From positions 43,155 through 79,799 of the forward strand of contig MLAK01000927.1 in NCBI GenBank assembly GCA_001839685.1: DNA of 36,645 bases. Direction: 5' to 3'. This document shows positions 28,647 to 36,645 of the stretch, in pieces. Both the position numbers and the translations under genes were made by a program. The notes below the pieces were generated by a model, which saw nothing but the letters and a program-made list of their open reading frames with translations, ran no database searches and was not told where the DNA came from. Numbering within the stretch: position 1 is the first letter of the stretch; each line of letters begins with the position of its first letter. This DNA is from Tritrichomonas foetus (taxonomy: Eukaryota; Parabasalia; Tritrichomonadida; Tritrichomonadidae).

Positions 28647-30071
28647 ATGAATTTTGAGTATAAAACCATTGATCCAAGTTGTAAATTCCAAAGAAATGTG
28701 TTTTTAAGTACTATTGTGATGTGTTTACCTGATTTATATGAGGACATTTCGCAAGGAGAATCAATGTTGTTGCAAAGTTCTTATTTTGAGGAATGCCTTA
28801 ATTATGGATATTCTCTATTTTTTAATGAGCAATATTTTGAACTGAGCCAACTATTAATCAAATTATCAGATAATTTTATTCTTGACGATGACGATTATAT
28901 GTATAAAATTAACTGCTTTATGAATCACCCACTTAGCAAAATACTTTTCCAATCTGTTGATACTAATCATTTATATTGTCTTGCTCCTTATATTTTACAA
29001 TTGTTCATTAATATGTCAGCTGCTGAAAAGTATTCTGATACTTTTATTCATTATTGTATTGAAAACAGAGGTGTTGAAATTACAATGCATTTAAAAAGGC
29101 AATTAACTCCTCAATTTCTCCCTTTGGTGTTTATCTTTGCCTTTAACATATACCGATGCTGTGCCTATTTTTTAACACAACAAACAACAGAATTTTATGA
29201 TATTTTAATGTGGTGTCCTAAAACAGATGAAAGATATAGATACTTAATACCTTTACAACTACTCAATATTTTACGTTCGTCTCCTTTAGATAATCCAGAG
29301 GTTGTTAATATCTTTTTTAAAAAGATAATGAAACTTTCTATGCAGGAAAATGATTTAGCTATTTATTCAATGTGGTGTTTATATTATTATTTTCGGAATT
29401 CGATTAAATTTTGCAGACAATTTATTACTAAAAAATTCATGCAATTCCTTGTTGCTAAAATTCGGTTTAGTCGAAATGAAAAACATATCAAAATTGCTCT
29501 CTATATTTATTCTTATTTATTTTGTTTCAATGATGCCATTGATATTCGATTTATGTGCCAAAAAATGTTTCCATTAGAGAGTGTTTTAGAATTACTAACA
29601 CACCCAGATAAAGAAATTGTTGTTCAGGCAATTACTTTATCGAATAACTTCATGGCTTATCAATATCCAAATGTGCTAGTATTTATTCATGCGCATGGTT
29701 TTGATATTTTGGTGAATATTGCGCAATATGATCCAGTGCAATGTAAAATTGAAGCAGGAATAGTTTTAACACATATGATGTTTATGTTGGAAAGTGAAGA
29801 ACTAAAAAATATCATGAGTGAAGAGTTTTTGATATTTTTGTTTGATTTAATTCAGATCCATGATAATGATTTAACAATGTCATTACTTCAATTTATTTCT
29901 AGCTTTCTCCCTAGATATAATTGGATTATGAATATATTAATTTCTATTGATTTTGATAAAGAACTTGAAGAGATGGAAAGCACTTTGTCTAATTTTGCTT
30001 TAAGAGATAAAGCTGTTCGTCTTTTCAATTCTATTCAATATCATAGGAAAAGAATGGCCGATGAAGGTTAA
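28647..30071 (+). CDS. ARM/HEAT-like alpha-solenoid protein of unknown function
   Basis: 474 residues, nearly all predicted helical, with no signal peptide or convincing TM segment. The C-terminal half is most repeat-like: VLELLTHPDKEIVVQAITLS at about 312-331 is a typical armadillo/HEAT helix pair with the conserved D-x-E-I-V turn, followed by FDILVNIAQYDPVQCKIEAG. The N-terminal half is more divergent and rich in Tyr, Phe and Cys. The general form (short leader, acidic SSYFEECLNYGYSLF segment, then solenoid) is the kind seen in many unassigned trichomonad proteins. The fold usually serves protein binding. No motif points to a particular pathway. It shares a 38-bp promoter interval with the cornichon-like gene. 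Confidence 0.7.
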   Translation: MNFEYKTIDPSCKFQRNVFLSTIVMCLPDLYEDISQGESMLLQSSYFEECLNYGYSLFFNEQYFELSQLLIKLSDNFILDDDDYMYKINCFMNHPLSKILFQSVDTNHLYCLAPYILQLFINMSAAEKYSDTFIHYCIENRGVEITMHLKRQLTPQFLPLVFIFAFNIYRCCAYFLTQQTTEFYDILMWCPKTDERYRYLIPLQLLNILRSSPLDNPEVVNIFFKKIMKLSMQENDLAIYSMWCLYYYFRNSIKFCRQFITKKFMQFLVAKIRFSRNEKHIKIALYIYSYLFCFNDAIDIRFMCQKMFPLESVLELLTHPDKEIVVQAITLSNNFMAYQYPNVLVFIHAHGFDILVNIAQYDPVQCKIEAGIVLTHMMFMLESEELKNIMSEEFLIFLFDLIQIHDNDLTMSLLQFISSFLPRYNWIMNILISIDFDKELEEMESTLSNFALRDKAVRLFNSIQYHRKRMADEG

Positions 30072-30235
30072 TTTTCATACTATCAGATTTTATATGACAT
30101 GATATAGTTTGTTTTGTTTGTTTTTAGAATAAATTAAATATTATATTTCTGTATATATTGTGAATTGTTGTAATTATTTTTTTTATTGCAGATAAATGCT
30201 TTTCAGATTTTATTTTATTTTTCAATAAAATGAAG

Positions 30236-31471
30236 TTAATCTGATCGCTTCATAATGCAGACAACAGCGATTATAGTTATTATTATTACAAAAACACAGC
30301 ACCCAATTGTAATTCCAGCTATTGCTCCTTTGGTTAAATGTTTTTCAGTAGGTATTGGTGTTGGTGTGTAAAAGTAATCTTCATCATATCCTGCCCATTT
30401 ACACTCATTTTGGAGAGGAAAATGAATCCGAAGTGTCCTTCCATCTTTTACTCCAAATTTACTTTCAGCATTAATAATTTGACCACTCTCAGGAAGAGGA
30501 GCAGAAATTTCACATCTATAAAATTCTACAGCACTATACATTAGTGGTTTAACAATTGGTGCAGATCCTGTATTAATGAATGCGCATGATTGAACGAGTA
30601 ATAAGCCCGAAAAAAACAGTGTGGGATTTTCAGATTTTGATGTAACGTTGAATATATTTGACAAATAAAGGAGCTGGTGTGGAACACCACCTTGGAAATA
30701 GAATGATGATCCACCATCTGAATTTAAAACATTTGAATAAGCGACTGTAATATTCCCAATTTCGCTAAATAAATAAAAGCCGCATATTGAGTCATCATTA
30801 TTTGTGACAATATTGTTTGAAGAATTAACAAAGACAGCCGTTATATCTCCAATGCCAATATGCATAGGTTGATTGGCTAAAGTTTGATTTTTATGATTGC
30901 AATGTATTACTGATATTTCGGATAGATGTACGAAATATTGTGCCTTAGTTTCAACATAGAATGATTGACCAATAGATCCAGTACAATTTATGAAGCATAA
31001 TCCAGCAAATGTTGCACTTTCAACATTTAAGAATAAGGCTCCACCACGTGCATTTGTTACATCTGATGATGATGTCAGGCAATTCTGAAACGTAGAACGT
31101 GTGATTGTTACGCCAACACTTGTATCTACGAAATAAATTGCGCCACCTGATTCATTTGATTCTATATTACTAAAAATGCAATTATTTACGAATAAACTGG
31201 TTACATTTGGGGAAAAATCTGAGATTCTTGTTGATATGTTTCTATTTTGAATTTTTTCAAGATCTGAGTTAACTCGAATCACAGACGCCAATGAATTAGT
31301 GAAAAAGCTAGATTGTAGAATAATTTTTTGGCAATTGAACATAATTGGATTGTAAAAATACCTAATTTTGGTATTGATCATGCTTAGAGACCTTACATTG
31401 CTGTACATAGGTGCAGGTGCATAGATATTACTTAGTAATAGTCCATAAATGGTGAGATTTGCCCCTAACAT
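30236..31471 (-). CDS. Pmp-like beta-helix surface protein with C-terminal membrane anchor
   Basis: 411 residues from the ATG at 31471; the frame begins with a TTG three codons earlier, just after an in-frame stop. The body has irregular repeats with GGAIYF and GGALFL plus FxxN-type motifs (FFTNS, IFSNI, TFQNC, CFINC), as in Chlamydia-type polymorphic membrane proteins, which trichomonads carry in large numbers, and many N-glycosylation sequons. One TM segment at about 385-407 (AIAGITIGCCVFVIIITIIA) precedes a four-residue tail, KRSD. Such proteins are displayed on the surface and are implicated in adhesion. A normal signal peptide is not obvious (MLGANLTIYGLLLSNIYAPA is weak and uncharged), so the N-terminus may be truncated or an upstream segment lost. 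No initiator was found upstream. Confidence 0.75.
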   Translation of the reverse strand: MLGANLTIYGLLLSNIYAPAPMYSNVRSLSMINTKIRYFYNPIMFNCQKIILQSSFFTNSLASVIRVNSDLEKIQNRNISTRISDFSPNVTSLFVNNCIFSNIESNESGGAIYFVDTSVGVTITRSTFQNCLTSSSDVTNARGGALFLNVESATFAGLCFINCTGSIGQSFYVETKAQYFVHLSEISVIHCNHKNQTLANQPMHIGIGDITAVFVNSSNNIVTNNDDSICGFYLFSEIGNITVAYSNVLNSDGGSSFYFQGGVPHQLLYLSNIFNVTSKSENPTLFFSGLLLVQSCAFINTGSAPIVKPLMYSAVEFYRCEISAPLPESGQIINAESKFGVKDGRTLRIHFPLQNECKWAGYDEDYFYTPTPIPTEKHLTKGAIAGITIGCCVFVIIITIIAVVCIMKRSD

Positions 31472-31786
31472 TTCACCCAATTATTTTATATTAAAAAATG
31501 AAGTGATGGCACATCCAATTTTTTCCGTTATCGGTGATCGATAAGTATTCAATTGTGAATTGGTTTTTTCTTAATTAACTTTTTGTCTCTCCAGAAATAA
31601 TCATTTGAAACAAACCACATCAATGGAAAATATCATAATTTACTAAACATTAGAATTCTTTCCTTCGATTATATTTAGACAATAATTGGAATAAAATATG
31701 CTTTTGAAATACTCAAAATTTCTTATCGATGTTGAGTAAGTGATCCACTGAAAAAATTATAAAATAAACGTTCATAATTTCATAAA
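31472..31786. other. Divergent intergenic region
   Basis: 315 bp between the Pmp-like and tubby genes, AT-rich. The plus-strand initiator lies at its right end; no initiator is evident for the minus-strand gene, consistent with that gene being 5'-truncated. No other structure noted. Confidence 0.5.
31772..31776 (+). promoter_or_regulatory. Initiator element of the tubby-domain gene
   Basis: TCATA fits TCA+1-Py-(T/A), with +1 at 31774 and a 13-nt leader before the ATG at 31787. An AAACG word lies just upstream. Confidence 0.5.
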
Positions 31787-32437
31787 ATGACAGTTCTCTC
31801 TCAAGAAGAGAAAGAACAAAAACAATTTCTAACTGAACCACTCAGAGAAAATCACACGTATACATCTTTTCTCGTCAGAAGGGAAAAAACAAAAAGCGGG
31901 CTTCCTCGATATTATATTTATAATGAAGACAACAAGCTTTTGGTTGCAGCTGAATGTAAAGTTCACAATGACACTTATTATCATATTAGTTTAGAATCGA
32001 AAGAATTTGATAAAACATCACCGCAAATTATTGGAAAAATCCTCAATCGCCGATATGACTCACATTACATTGGATATAGAATTGAAGAAGGAAATAATAT
32101 TCCATATCTTGATATTAAATATTTAAGACATTATGAGAAAAAAACAAATGAACGAATTATGGAATTGAAATTTCCACCTGGAAATGACCAACTTTCGAAT
32201 CTTATTATCGTTCAATCAAGTGACTTTATGGCAGAATTTAAAAATAAGTTTCCCGATTACGCTGATAAAGTTTCCGATTCAGAAAAAAATTTTTATTTGA
32301 AAGCAGGTGATAACCATGTTTTCTCTTTTGGTAAAATATACGAAGATGAGTATCATTTTGCTGTGTCACATCCATTAACTATATTGCATGGCTTCTATAT
32401 TGCATTATCAACATTTATTAAACTTAAGGATGAATAA
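31787..32437 (+). CDS. Tubby-domain protein
   Basis: 216 residues, essentially a lone tubby C-terminal domain. Matches: LPRYYIYNEDNKLLVAAECK followed by YYHISL (tubby YYLxLE...LLAArK...NYxISLD), then IIGKILNRRYDSHYIGYRI (the VGKLRSNFLGTKFxIYD region), then FKNKFPDY and EKNFYL (LxNKxPxW...SVKNFQL). The C-terminal FGKIYEDEYHFAVSHPLTIL with FYIALSTF follows the FGRVgxdxFtMDyxYPLSalQAFaICLSSF signature. The family's terminal KLACE is diverged to IKLKDE. Tubby domains bind PI(4,5)P2 and in flagellates assist delivery of membrane proteins to cilia. The N-terminal IFT-A-binding helix of TULP3 is not evident. Divergent from the Pmp-like gene and convergent with the LRR-PP2C gene. Confidence 0.85.
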   Translation: MTVLSQEEKEQKQFLTEPLRENHTYTSFLVRREKTKSGLPRYYIYNEDNKLLVAAECKVHNDTYYHISLESKEFDKTSPQIIGKILNRRYDSHYIGYRIEEGNNIPYLDIKYLRHYEKKTNERIMELKFPPGNDQLSNLIIVQSSDFMAEFKNKFPDYADKVSDSEKNFYLKAGDNHVFSFGKIYEDEYHFAVSHPLTILHGFYIALSTFIKLKDE

Positions 32438-32784
32438 ATCTTATATAATTCTTCAACTATTTTTTATCTCGGTTAGTTTGTTTCTTTGTTAGTTTGTTTC
32501 TTTGTTTGTTTGTTTCTTTGTTTGTATGTTTGTTTTGTTAGTTTGTTTCTTTGTTGGTTTGTTTGTTTACATATAAGGACTCCGTATTTCTTGATTTTTG
32601 AAAAACTGTCATTTATTGAGAAACGATACAGTGATGAAAAGAGTTCCTGAAGAGAGGGCAAATCGACAACCAAATATAATAAAAATAATTCAAAAATGTT
32701 ATTACATTCATTTTTTACAATAAAACACTATAATTACAGAGAAAAATAAATTAAAAAACATAATAAGTATAATATGGGTGAAAT
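32438..32784. other. Convergent intergenic region with microsatellite
   Basis: 347 bp between two converging genes. Its first third is a (GTTT)n-type repeat (entered separately); the rest is AT-rich and holds nothing else recognisable. Confidence 0.6.
32471..32569. repeat. Imperfect (GTTT)n/(TTTCTTTG)n microsatellite
   Basis: About 100 bp of GTTT and GTTTCTTT units. Read on the minus strand it would encode a Lys/Thr/Gln/Asn-rich run, which explains a spurious ORF there. Located in the 3' flank shared by two convergent genes. Confidence 0.9.
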
Positions 32785-35613
32785 TTATCGCCTAGACCTC
32801 CTCTTCCCAGGGGAAGGAGGTGATAAGCAAAGAGGTTGATCATTCTCACTATCTTTTTCAGGAATAATCGGTAATCGTTCAATTAGATTTAATGAACAAA
32901 ATCCTGTCTGACTGTTGTCAGGGTGAAAATCAACAGTCAAAATGCTAATGTTGTCTTGGCTTCCATTTGCGATTGCAAAATTTTTGAGAAAAGTTGCACC
33001 GTCTTGTGCAGATTTAGAAGAACGATAGATTTTAGCTACTTCTTCATCTTTAGAAACATCCCAAAGTCCATCACAAGCAAGAATAAGACTTAAATCATTT
33101 TCAGTAATGTGAAAAGATGTGACTATTGGCACCAAAAAAAGTTCTTGAGTACACCAAAAATCACCAAAACTTCTACCAACTGATAATTTTCTTTGAACAC
33201 GCCCATCTGATGAAACACCAATTCCAATTTCCTGAAGACGGCGATATTCACTTTCATCTAACGGTTTTTCATCTTTGGTAATTCGTCTAACTTCATTATT
33301 TCGAATCAAAATAACTCTACTATCACCAATACCAGCTACATAACAAATATCATTTATAATTAAAGAAATTATTCCGGTGCAGCCATCAACTACATGGTTT
33401 GAACGTAGTTTATTTTGAATATTTAAAAATATTTTAGAAAAATCACTATCAGGATTTTCAATTTGAGCAACCTCATTTTTAATCATTGAGGCAGCAATAA
33501 TTGAAGCTGAACTGCCAGCATGGCCATCAAAAAGTGCAAATATAGAAACATTTTTATCCGAATGAATGGCAATCGAGTCTTCCATGGTTTGTCTTACACC
33601 TATTGTTGACGAATACCCTATTCCATAAATAGTATCACCAACAAAAATATCATTTTCTGATGAAATAAGATGTAAATTGTTTATTATACTTTTTCTTGAG
33701 CCATTTTCAGCTTTAGTAATATCATTTTCATTATTGCTATTATAATCATTAATGTAGCTATTATTCTCATTATTATTCTCGTTGTTAAGACAGTTTAATG
33801 TTGCATTTATGTTATTTTCTACAGAAGAGTTTGTATTTTGTGATTTAAAAGTAATAGAGGGAAAAAAAGGAACCGTGCGATTATCAATTATATTTTTGAC
33901 ATTGAAAGCTTCAATGGTCTTCAGATTTGGGAAATCATTCATAAATTTATTAATATCTACCGAAATTTGATTATTATTTGACACTGTTAAAATCGATAAT
34001 GTTTCTGTTGGCTGAATTTCAAATGATTCAAGTTGATTAAAATCAAGAGCCAAAGAATTCAATTGTGAAAGAGTAGAACTTTGGAAAGTTTTAATTAAAT
34101 TAAAAGATAAATCCAAAAATTGCAATTTATTTGGAAATTTAACATTCCCATCACTTATATCACCAATGAGATTATGTGAAGCATTTAAAAATTTAAGTCC
34201 AAAAAAGTTCTCTGTAAATGAAGGAAGTGTTTGAAAATGATTATTTGAGATATCCAAAGTAGTTAGAAAGAAAAAAGAGGACAGAGAAAGTGGCAATGAT
34301 GTAAGCTGGTTTCCAGATACGTATAAATTCCTCAACATTGCAAAAGATAAAATACAAGCTGGTAAACTTGTAAATAAATTGTTATTAGCATATAAAGTTA
34401 TGACTTTTCGACAAGAAATTAAAGAATGTGGAATGTCTGTCAAAAAATTGCATGAAACGTTGATTGAAATTAGATATGATGATTTTTCAAAGGAATCTGG
34501 AATAAAAGTGAGTTCATTAAACGATACATCGAATTCACGAAGCTGTGGAAAGTGAAATTCTTCAAGACAAGTCAAATAGTTGTGAGAAACAATGAATTTT
34601 TCCATTAATTTTGAATGCATGATTGATTTTGGCAATTTTTGTAATTTATTGTGGTTTAAATAAAGCTGCGATAAACAAATGCAATTTTGGAAGGAATCTG
34701 GTAATGATTCTATTTCATTATTTGATAAATTGAGAACAGACAATCGAGTTATTGAATTAGCAAAAGTTTCTGAGACACCAGTTATTTTGTTATTTGAAGC
34801 ATTGAAGATGGCTAGATTTTCAGTTAATTCTATATCAAGTATTCCAGAAATGCAACAATTATTTAGATGCAAAACTTTAAGACCATCTATCATCATATAA
34901 TTTTGTGAAACTTGTTTGATGTGGCAGTAGCTGACATTTAAAATCTGTAACTCAATTTCTGAAATTTCTATTGATTCCAGCATATTCATTGCTAAATTTA
35001 AACTTCGTAAAGGATGATCAAAACTTTTGATTGATGCCTTTCCAATCATGTTTCCAAATAAAGAAATATCTTCAAGATTTGGAAACTTTTGTAAACAATT
35101 TGGAATATGATTAATGAAATTACCATCGAGTTGAATATTTTTAATTGTTTGAGCCCATTTTGGTGTAGTTTCAGGTAAATTTTTTAGACGGCAATTATTT
35201 AGTTTTAAAGTTTCAAGCATTGGAACAGCTAAATTCCAAACGGAATCGATGTCTAAAGTCTGGTTGAATGATAAATCCAAAATTATCAAAGTTTTAGGCA
35301 TCATGCATGTTACATTTGATATCATGTTGAAACTTAAATCTAATTTTGTTAAATGATCAAAATTCAAAAAATTATACGAATTAAAATCCGATAAATGATT
35401 GTCGGACAAATCGAGTTCTCTGATATTTACATATGAAAATAATTCTTCTGGGATTGATTTTAACCCACATTTTGCGAATTTTGCTTTCACAATTTTTGGA
35501 ACTAAATTTTCTTTGATTGGCAGCGATTCGATTTTCACGTTGTAAAAATCAAATGACGATAATGTTTCTCTGTCAAAGAATGATGTCGGAACCACTGAAA
35601 GTGGGTCGTTCAT
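32785..35613 (-). CDS. Leucine-rich repeat PP2C-type protein phosphatase (PHLPP-like)
   Basis: 942 residues. About 20-570: twenty or more LRRs of the LxxLxLSxNxIxxLP type, e.g. LSVLNLSNNEIESLPDSF. About 600-640: Asn-rich linker (NNENNNENNSYINDYNSNNE). About 660-905: PP2C domain with RQTMED at 674-679, FDGHAG with D696, GCTGIIS, GDSR near 762, DGLWD at 848-852 and QDN with D887. The Asp/Glu residues that hold the two metals in PP2C enzymes (E678/D679, D696, D848, D887) are present, so it should be an active Mg/Mn-dependent Ser/Thr phosphatase. LRR-PP2C order is known from animal PHLPP, which acts on AKT/PKC, and from fungal adenylate cyclases. Here there is no PH, Ras-association or cyclase domain. 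The extreme C-terminus is Pro/Ser/Arg-rich. Start is the first ATG; no clear initiator. Confidence 0.92.
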   Translation of the reverse strand: MNDPLSVVPTSFFDRETLSSFDFYNVKIESLPIKENLVPKIVKAKFAKCGLKSIPEELFSYVNIRELDLSDNHLSDFNSYNFLNFDHLTKLDLSFNMISNVTCMMPKTLIILDLSFNQTLDIDSVWNLAVPMLETLKLNNCRLKNLPETTPKWAQTIKNIQLDGNFINHIPNCLQKFPNLEDISLFGNMIGKASIKSFDHPLRSLNLAMNMLESIEISEIELQILNVSYCHIKQVSQNYMMIDGLKVLHLNNCCISGILDIELTENLAIFNASNNKITGVSETFANSITRLSVLNLSNNEIESLPDSFQNCICLSQLYLNHNKLQKLPKSIMHSKLMEKFIVSHNYLTCLEEFHFPQLREFDVSFNELTFIPDSFEKSSYLISINVSCNFLTDIPHSLISCRKVITLYANNNLFTSLPACILSFAMLRNLYVSGNQLTSLPLSLSSFFFLTTLDISNNHFQTLPSFTENFFGLKFLNASHNLIGDISDGNVKFPNKLQFLDLSFNLIKTFQSSTLSQLNSLALDFNQLESFEIQPTETLSILTVSNNNQISVDINKFMNDFPNLKTIEAFNVKNIIDNRTVPFFPSITFKSQNTNSSVENNINATLNCLNNENNNENNSYINDYNSNNENDITKAENGSRKSIINNLHLISSENDIFVGDTIYGIGYSSTIGVRQTMEDSIAIHSDKNVSIFALFDGHAGSSASIIAASMIKNEVAQIENPDSDFSKIFLNIQNKLRSNHVVDGCTGIISLIINDICYVAGIGDSRVILIRNNEVRRITKDEKPLDESEYRRLQEIGIGVSSDGRVQRKLSVGRSFGDFWCTQELFLVPIVTSFHITENDLSLILACDGLWDVSKDEEVAKIYRSSKSAQDGATFLKNFAIANGSQDNISILTVDFHPDNSQTGFCSLNLIERLPIIPEKDSENDQPLCLSPPSPGKRRSRR

Positions 35614-36440
35614 CCAAATGTTGTTAATTTAGCGTAATAATAATTAATTGACAATCATTCAAAAAGTTAATGTAATAATTTTATTTCTATTAAAAAAGGA
35701 CGATAGAGTATTATTTGATAAACTATATTCTTTTTTGTGATGATATATGTTCGACTATAAATATTGAATCTGATTATTTCCAATCATTTTGGATTGTACC
35801 AGATTCCCCATGGGAATTCCACACGAAGGTCAATTATTTCAACCTTTGTGAAGGGGAGTAATTATTATATAAAAGAAAAAGTTGCTTCATGTGGAGCGTT
35901 TTCAATATCATTTTCGAGATTTTGAATTGTCTAAAAAATATGTTTTGAATACTATTCCTTATTATAGGAAAAAGTTAAAGTCAGTGATCTGGACGAAGTT
36001 TTCCCCGTTTCAAAAACATACAGGCGAAACAAAAGAAGCGATTATCTCAATTCCAACAAGCAACCAAATTACAAATGTGAAAACAAATGATTATTTTGTT
36101 GTTTACAAATAGACATTTATACCCAAAGATCCGATACCAAAATTTTATCTTTATTGTGGATGTACCGTTTAAATAAATTTTAAACAATTTTCTTATTCAT
36201 AGTAAATTTTTTTCTCGACCTATTTTTTTTTTTAATTTAATCAAGTTCTTTTTCCTTTTTCTGGATTTAATTCCACATGGAGATATTATTTTTGTTTATT
36301 TTCTGCCACTATAGTGCATATTTTGTGGTGAGAAAAACATTATTTTGACTGTTTTGCCTTATTCGATTGGGAAATGGGTGATATTGTATATATATTTCGG
36401 ATTCCGAGCCTTATAAATACTATATGTCTTTGGTCTCAAT
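35614..36440. other. Intergenic region without a gene
   Basis: AT-rich DNA with the LRR-PP2C promoter at its left end and a stem-loop at 35830-35858. A 76-codon frame at 35882-36112 has no ATG at all and is not called; its basic, FHFRDFELSKK-like text could be chance or a relic. Confidence 0.5.
35830..35858. other. Stem-loop: 9-bp stem, 11-nt loop
   Basis: CACGAAGGT pairs with ACCTTTGTG (one G-T wobble if transcribed) around the loop CAATTATTTCA. It sits in a GC-richer island (about 35800-35860) flanked by CCCC on the left and GGGG on the right. Function unknown. Confidence 0.5.
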
Positions 36441-36479
36441 ATTTCTATTTATGAATAATAATAATAAAAAAAAAAGAAG

Positions 36480-36645
36480 GAACGAAATAAAGGAATAAAA
36501 ACTAACGAATCAAATAAATAATGAAGTAAATGAATAATGAAATCAAGGATTAAGTAATTCAAGGAATAATGAAATCAAGGAATAATGAAGCAAATTAATA
36601 AAGGAATCAAGGAATAATGAAGTAAATGAATAATGAAATCAAGGA
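36480..36645. repeat. Degenerate ~15-17-bp tandem repeat, runs off the window
   Basis: Repeated units such as CAAGGAATAATGAAAT, CAAGGAATAATGAAG and TAAATGAATAATGAAAT, with variants. The periodicity is about 15-17 bp and the array continues to the window's end. Confidence 0.85.

Noticed and set aside
32473..32673. 66-codon minus-strand frame rich in Lys, Thr, Gln and Asn
   Set aside because: It is the translation of the GTTT microsatellite.
2908..35613. A functional cluster for TOR and inositol-phosphate signalling
   Set aside because: The relevant genes are on both strands, far apart and separately promoted; proximity is most likely chance.
35882..36112. 76-codon plus-strand frame
   Set aside because: It has no ATG start codon and no recognisable domain.
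1..36645. CRISPR arrays, rRNA or tRNA genes
   Set aside because: No regularly spaced repeats with unique spacers and no recognisable rRNA or tRNA core sequences were seen, though short RNA genes could be missed by eye.

Overview
The window looks like nuclear DNA of a parabasalid protist, most likely a Tritrichomonas/Trichomonas relative. It is very AT-rich. Large eukaryotic genes (TOR kinase, HYDIN, tubby, cornichon, inositol polyphosphate kinase) are uninterrupted by introns. Intergenic spaces are short, and seven start codons have a trichomonad-type initiator (TCA+1 Y W) 6-27 nt upstream. HYDIN implies motile flagella. The species is inferred, not proven.

Layout. 1-1295: no convincing gene. 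1296-2750 (+): thymidylate synthase-superfamily protein with archaeal-type architecture (MtrA-like + ThyA + DUF4346). It converges on 2908-9948 (-), a complete TOR kinase. Divergent from TOR are three + strand genes: a BRD8-like SANT/bromodomain-like protein (10385-11167), a two-TM protein resembling Vma12/TMEM199 (11460-11942) and an alpha-solenoid protein (12208-13797). Two - strand genes follow: an inositol polyphosphate kinase (14065-14808) and a 3180-residue HYDIN homologue (15032-24574).

A DNA transposon of the pogo/CENP-B-like DDE group (24684-27827, TA target-site duplication, 47-bp terminal inverted repeats) sits about 108 bp upstream of the HYDIN start. An assembly gap (24931-25362) removes the 5' part of its transposase. 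About 1.3 kb between transposase and right end holds a decayed, protein-like stretch unrelated to the transposase.

After the transposon come a cornichon-like cargo receptor (28174-28608, -), divergent by only 38 bp from a second alpha-solenoid gene (28647-30071, +); a Pmp-like beta-helix membrane protein (30236-31471, -); a tubby-domain protein (31787-32437, +); and an LRR-PP2C phosphatase resembling PHLPP without the PH domain (32785-35613, -). The last kilobase has no gene, a stem-loop and a degenerate ~15-bp tandem repeat.

Several products belong to growth and phosphoinositide/inositol-phosphate signalling (TOR, inositol polyphosphate kinase, tubby, LRR-PP2C), but nothing in the layout suggests co-transcription; each gene seems to have its own promoter. 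The most notable point is the thymidylate synthase-type protein with its catalytic residues intact, in a lineage classically described as lacking thymidylate synthase and dihydrofolate reductase.
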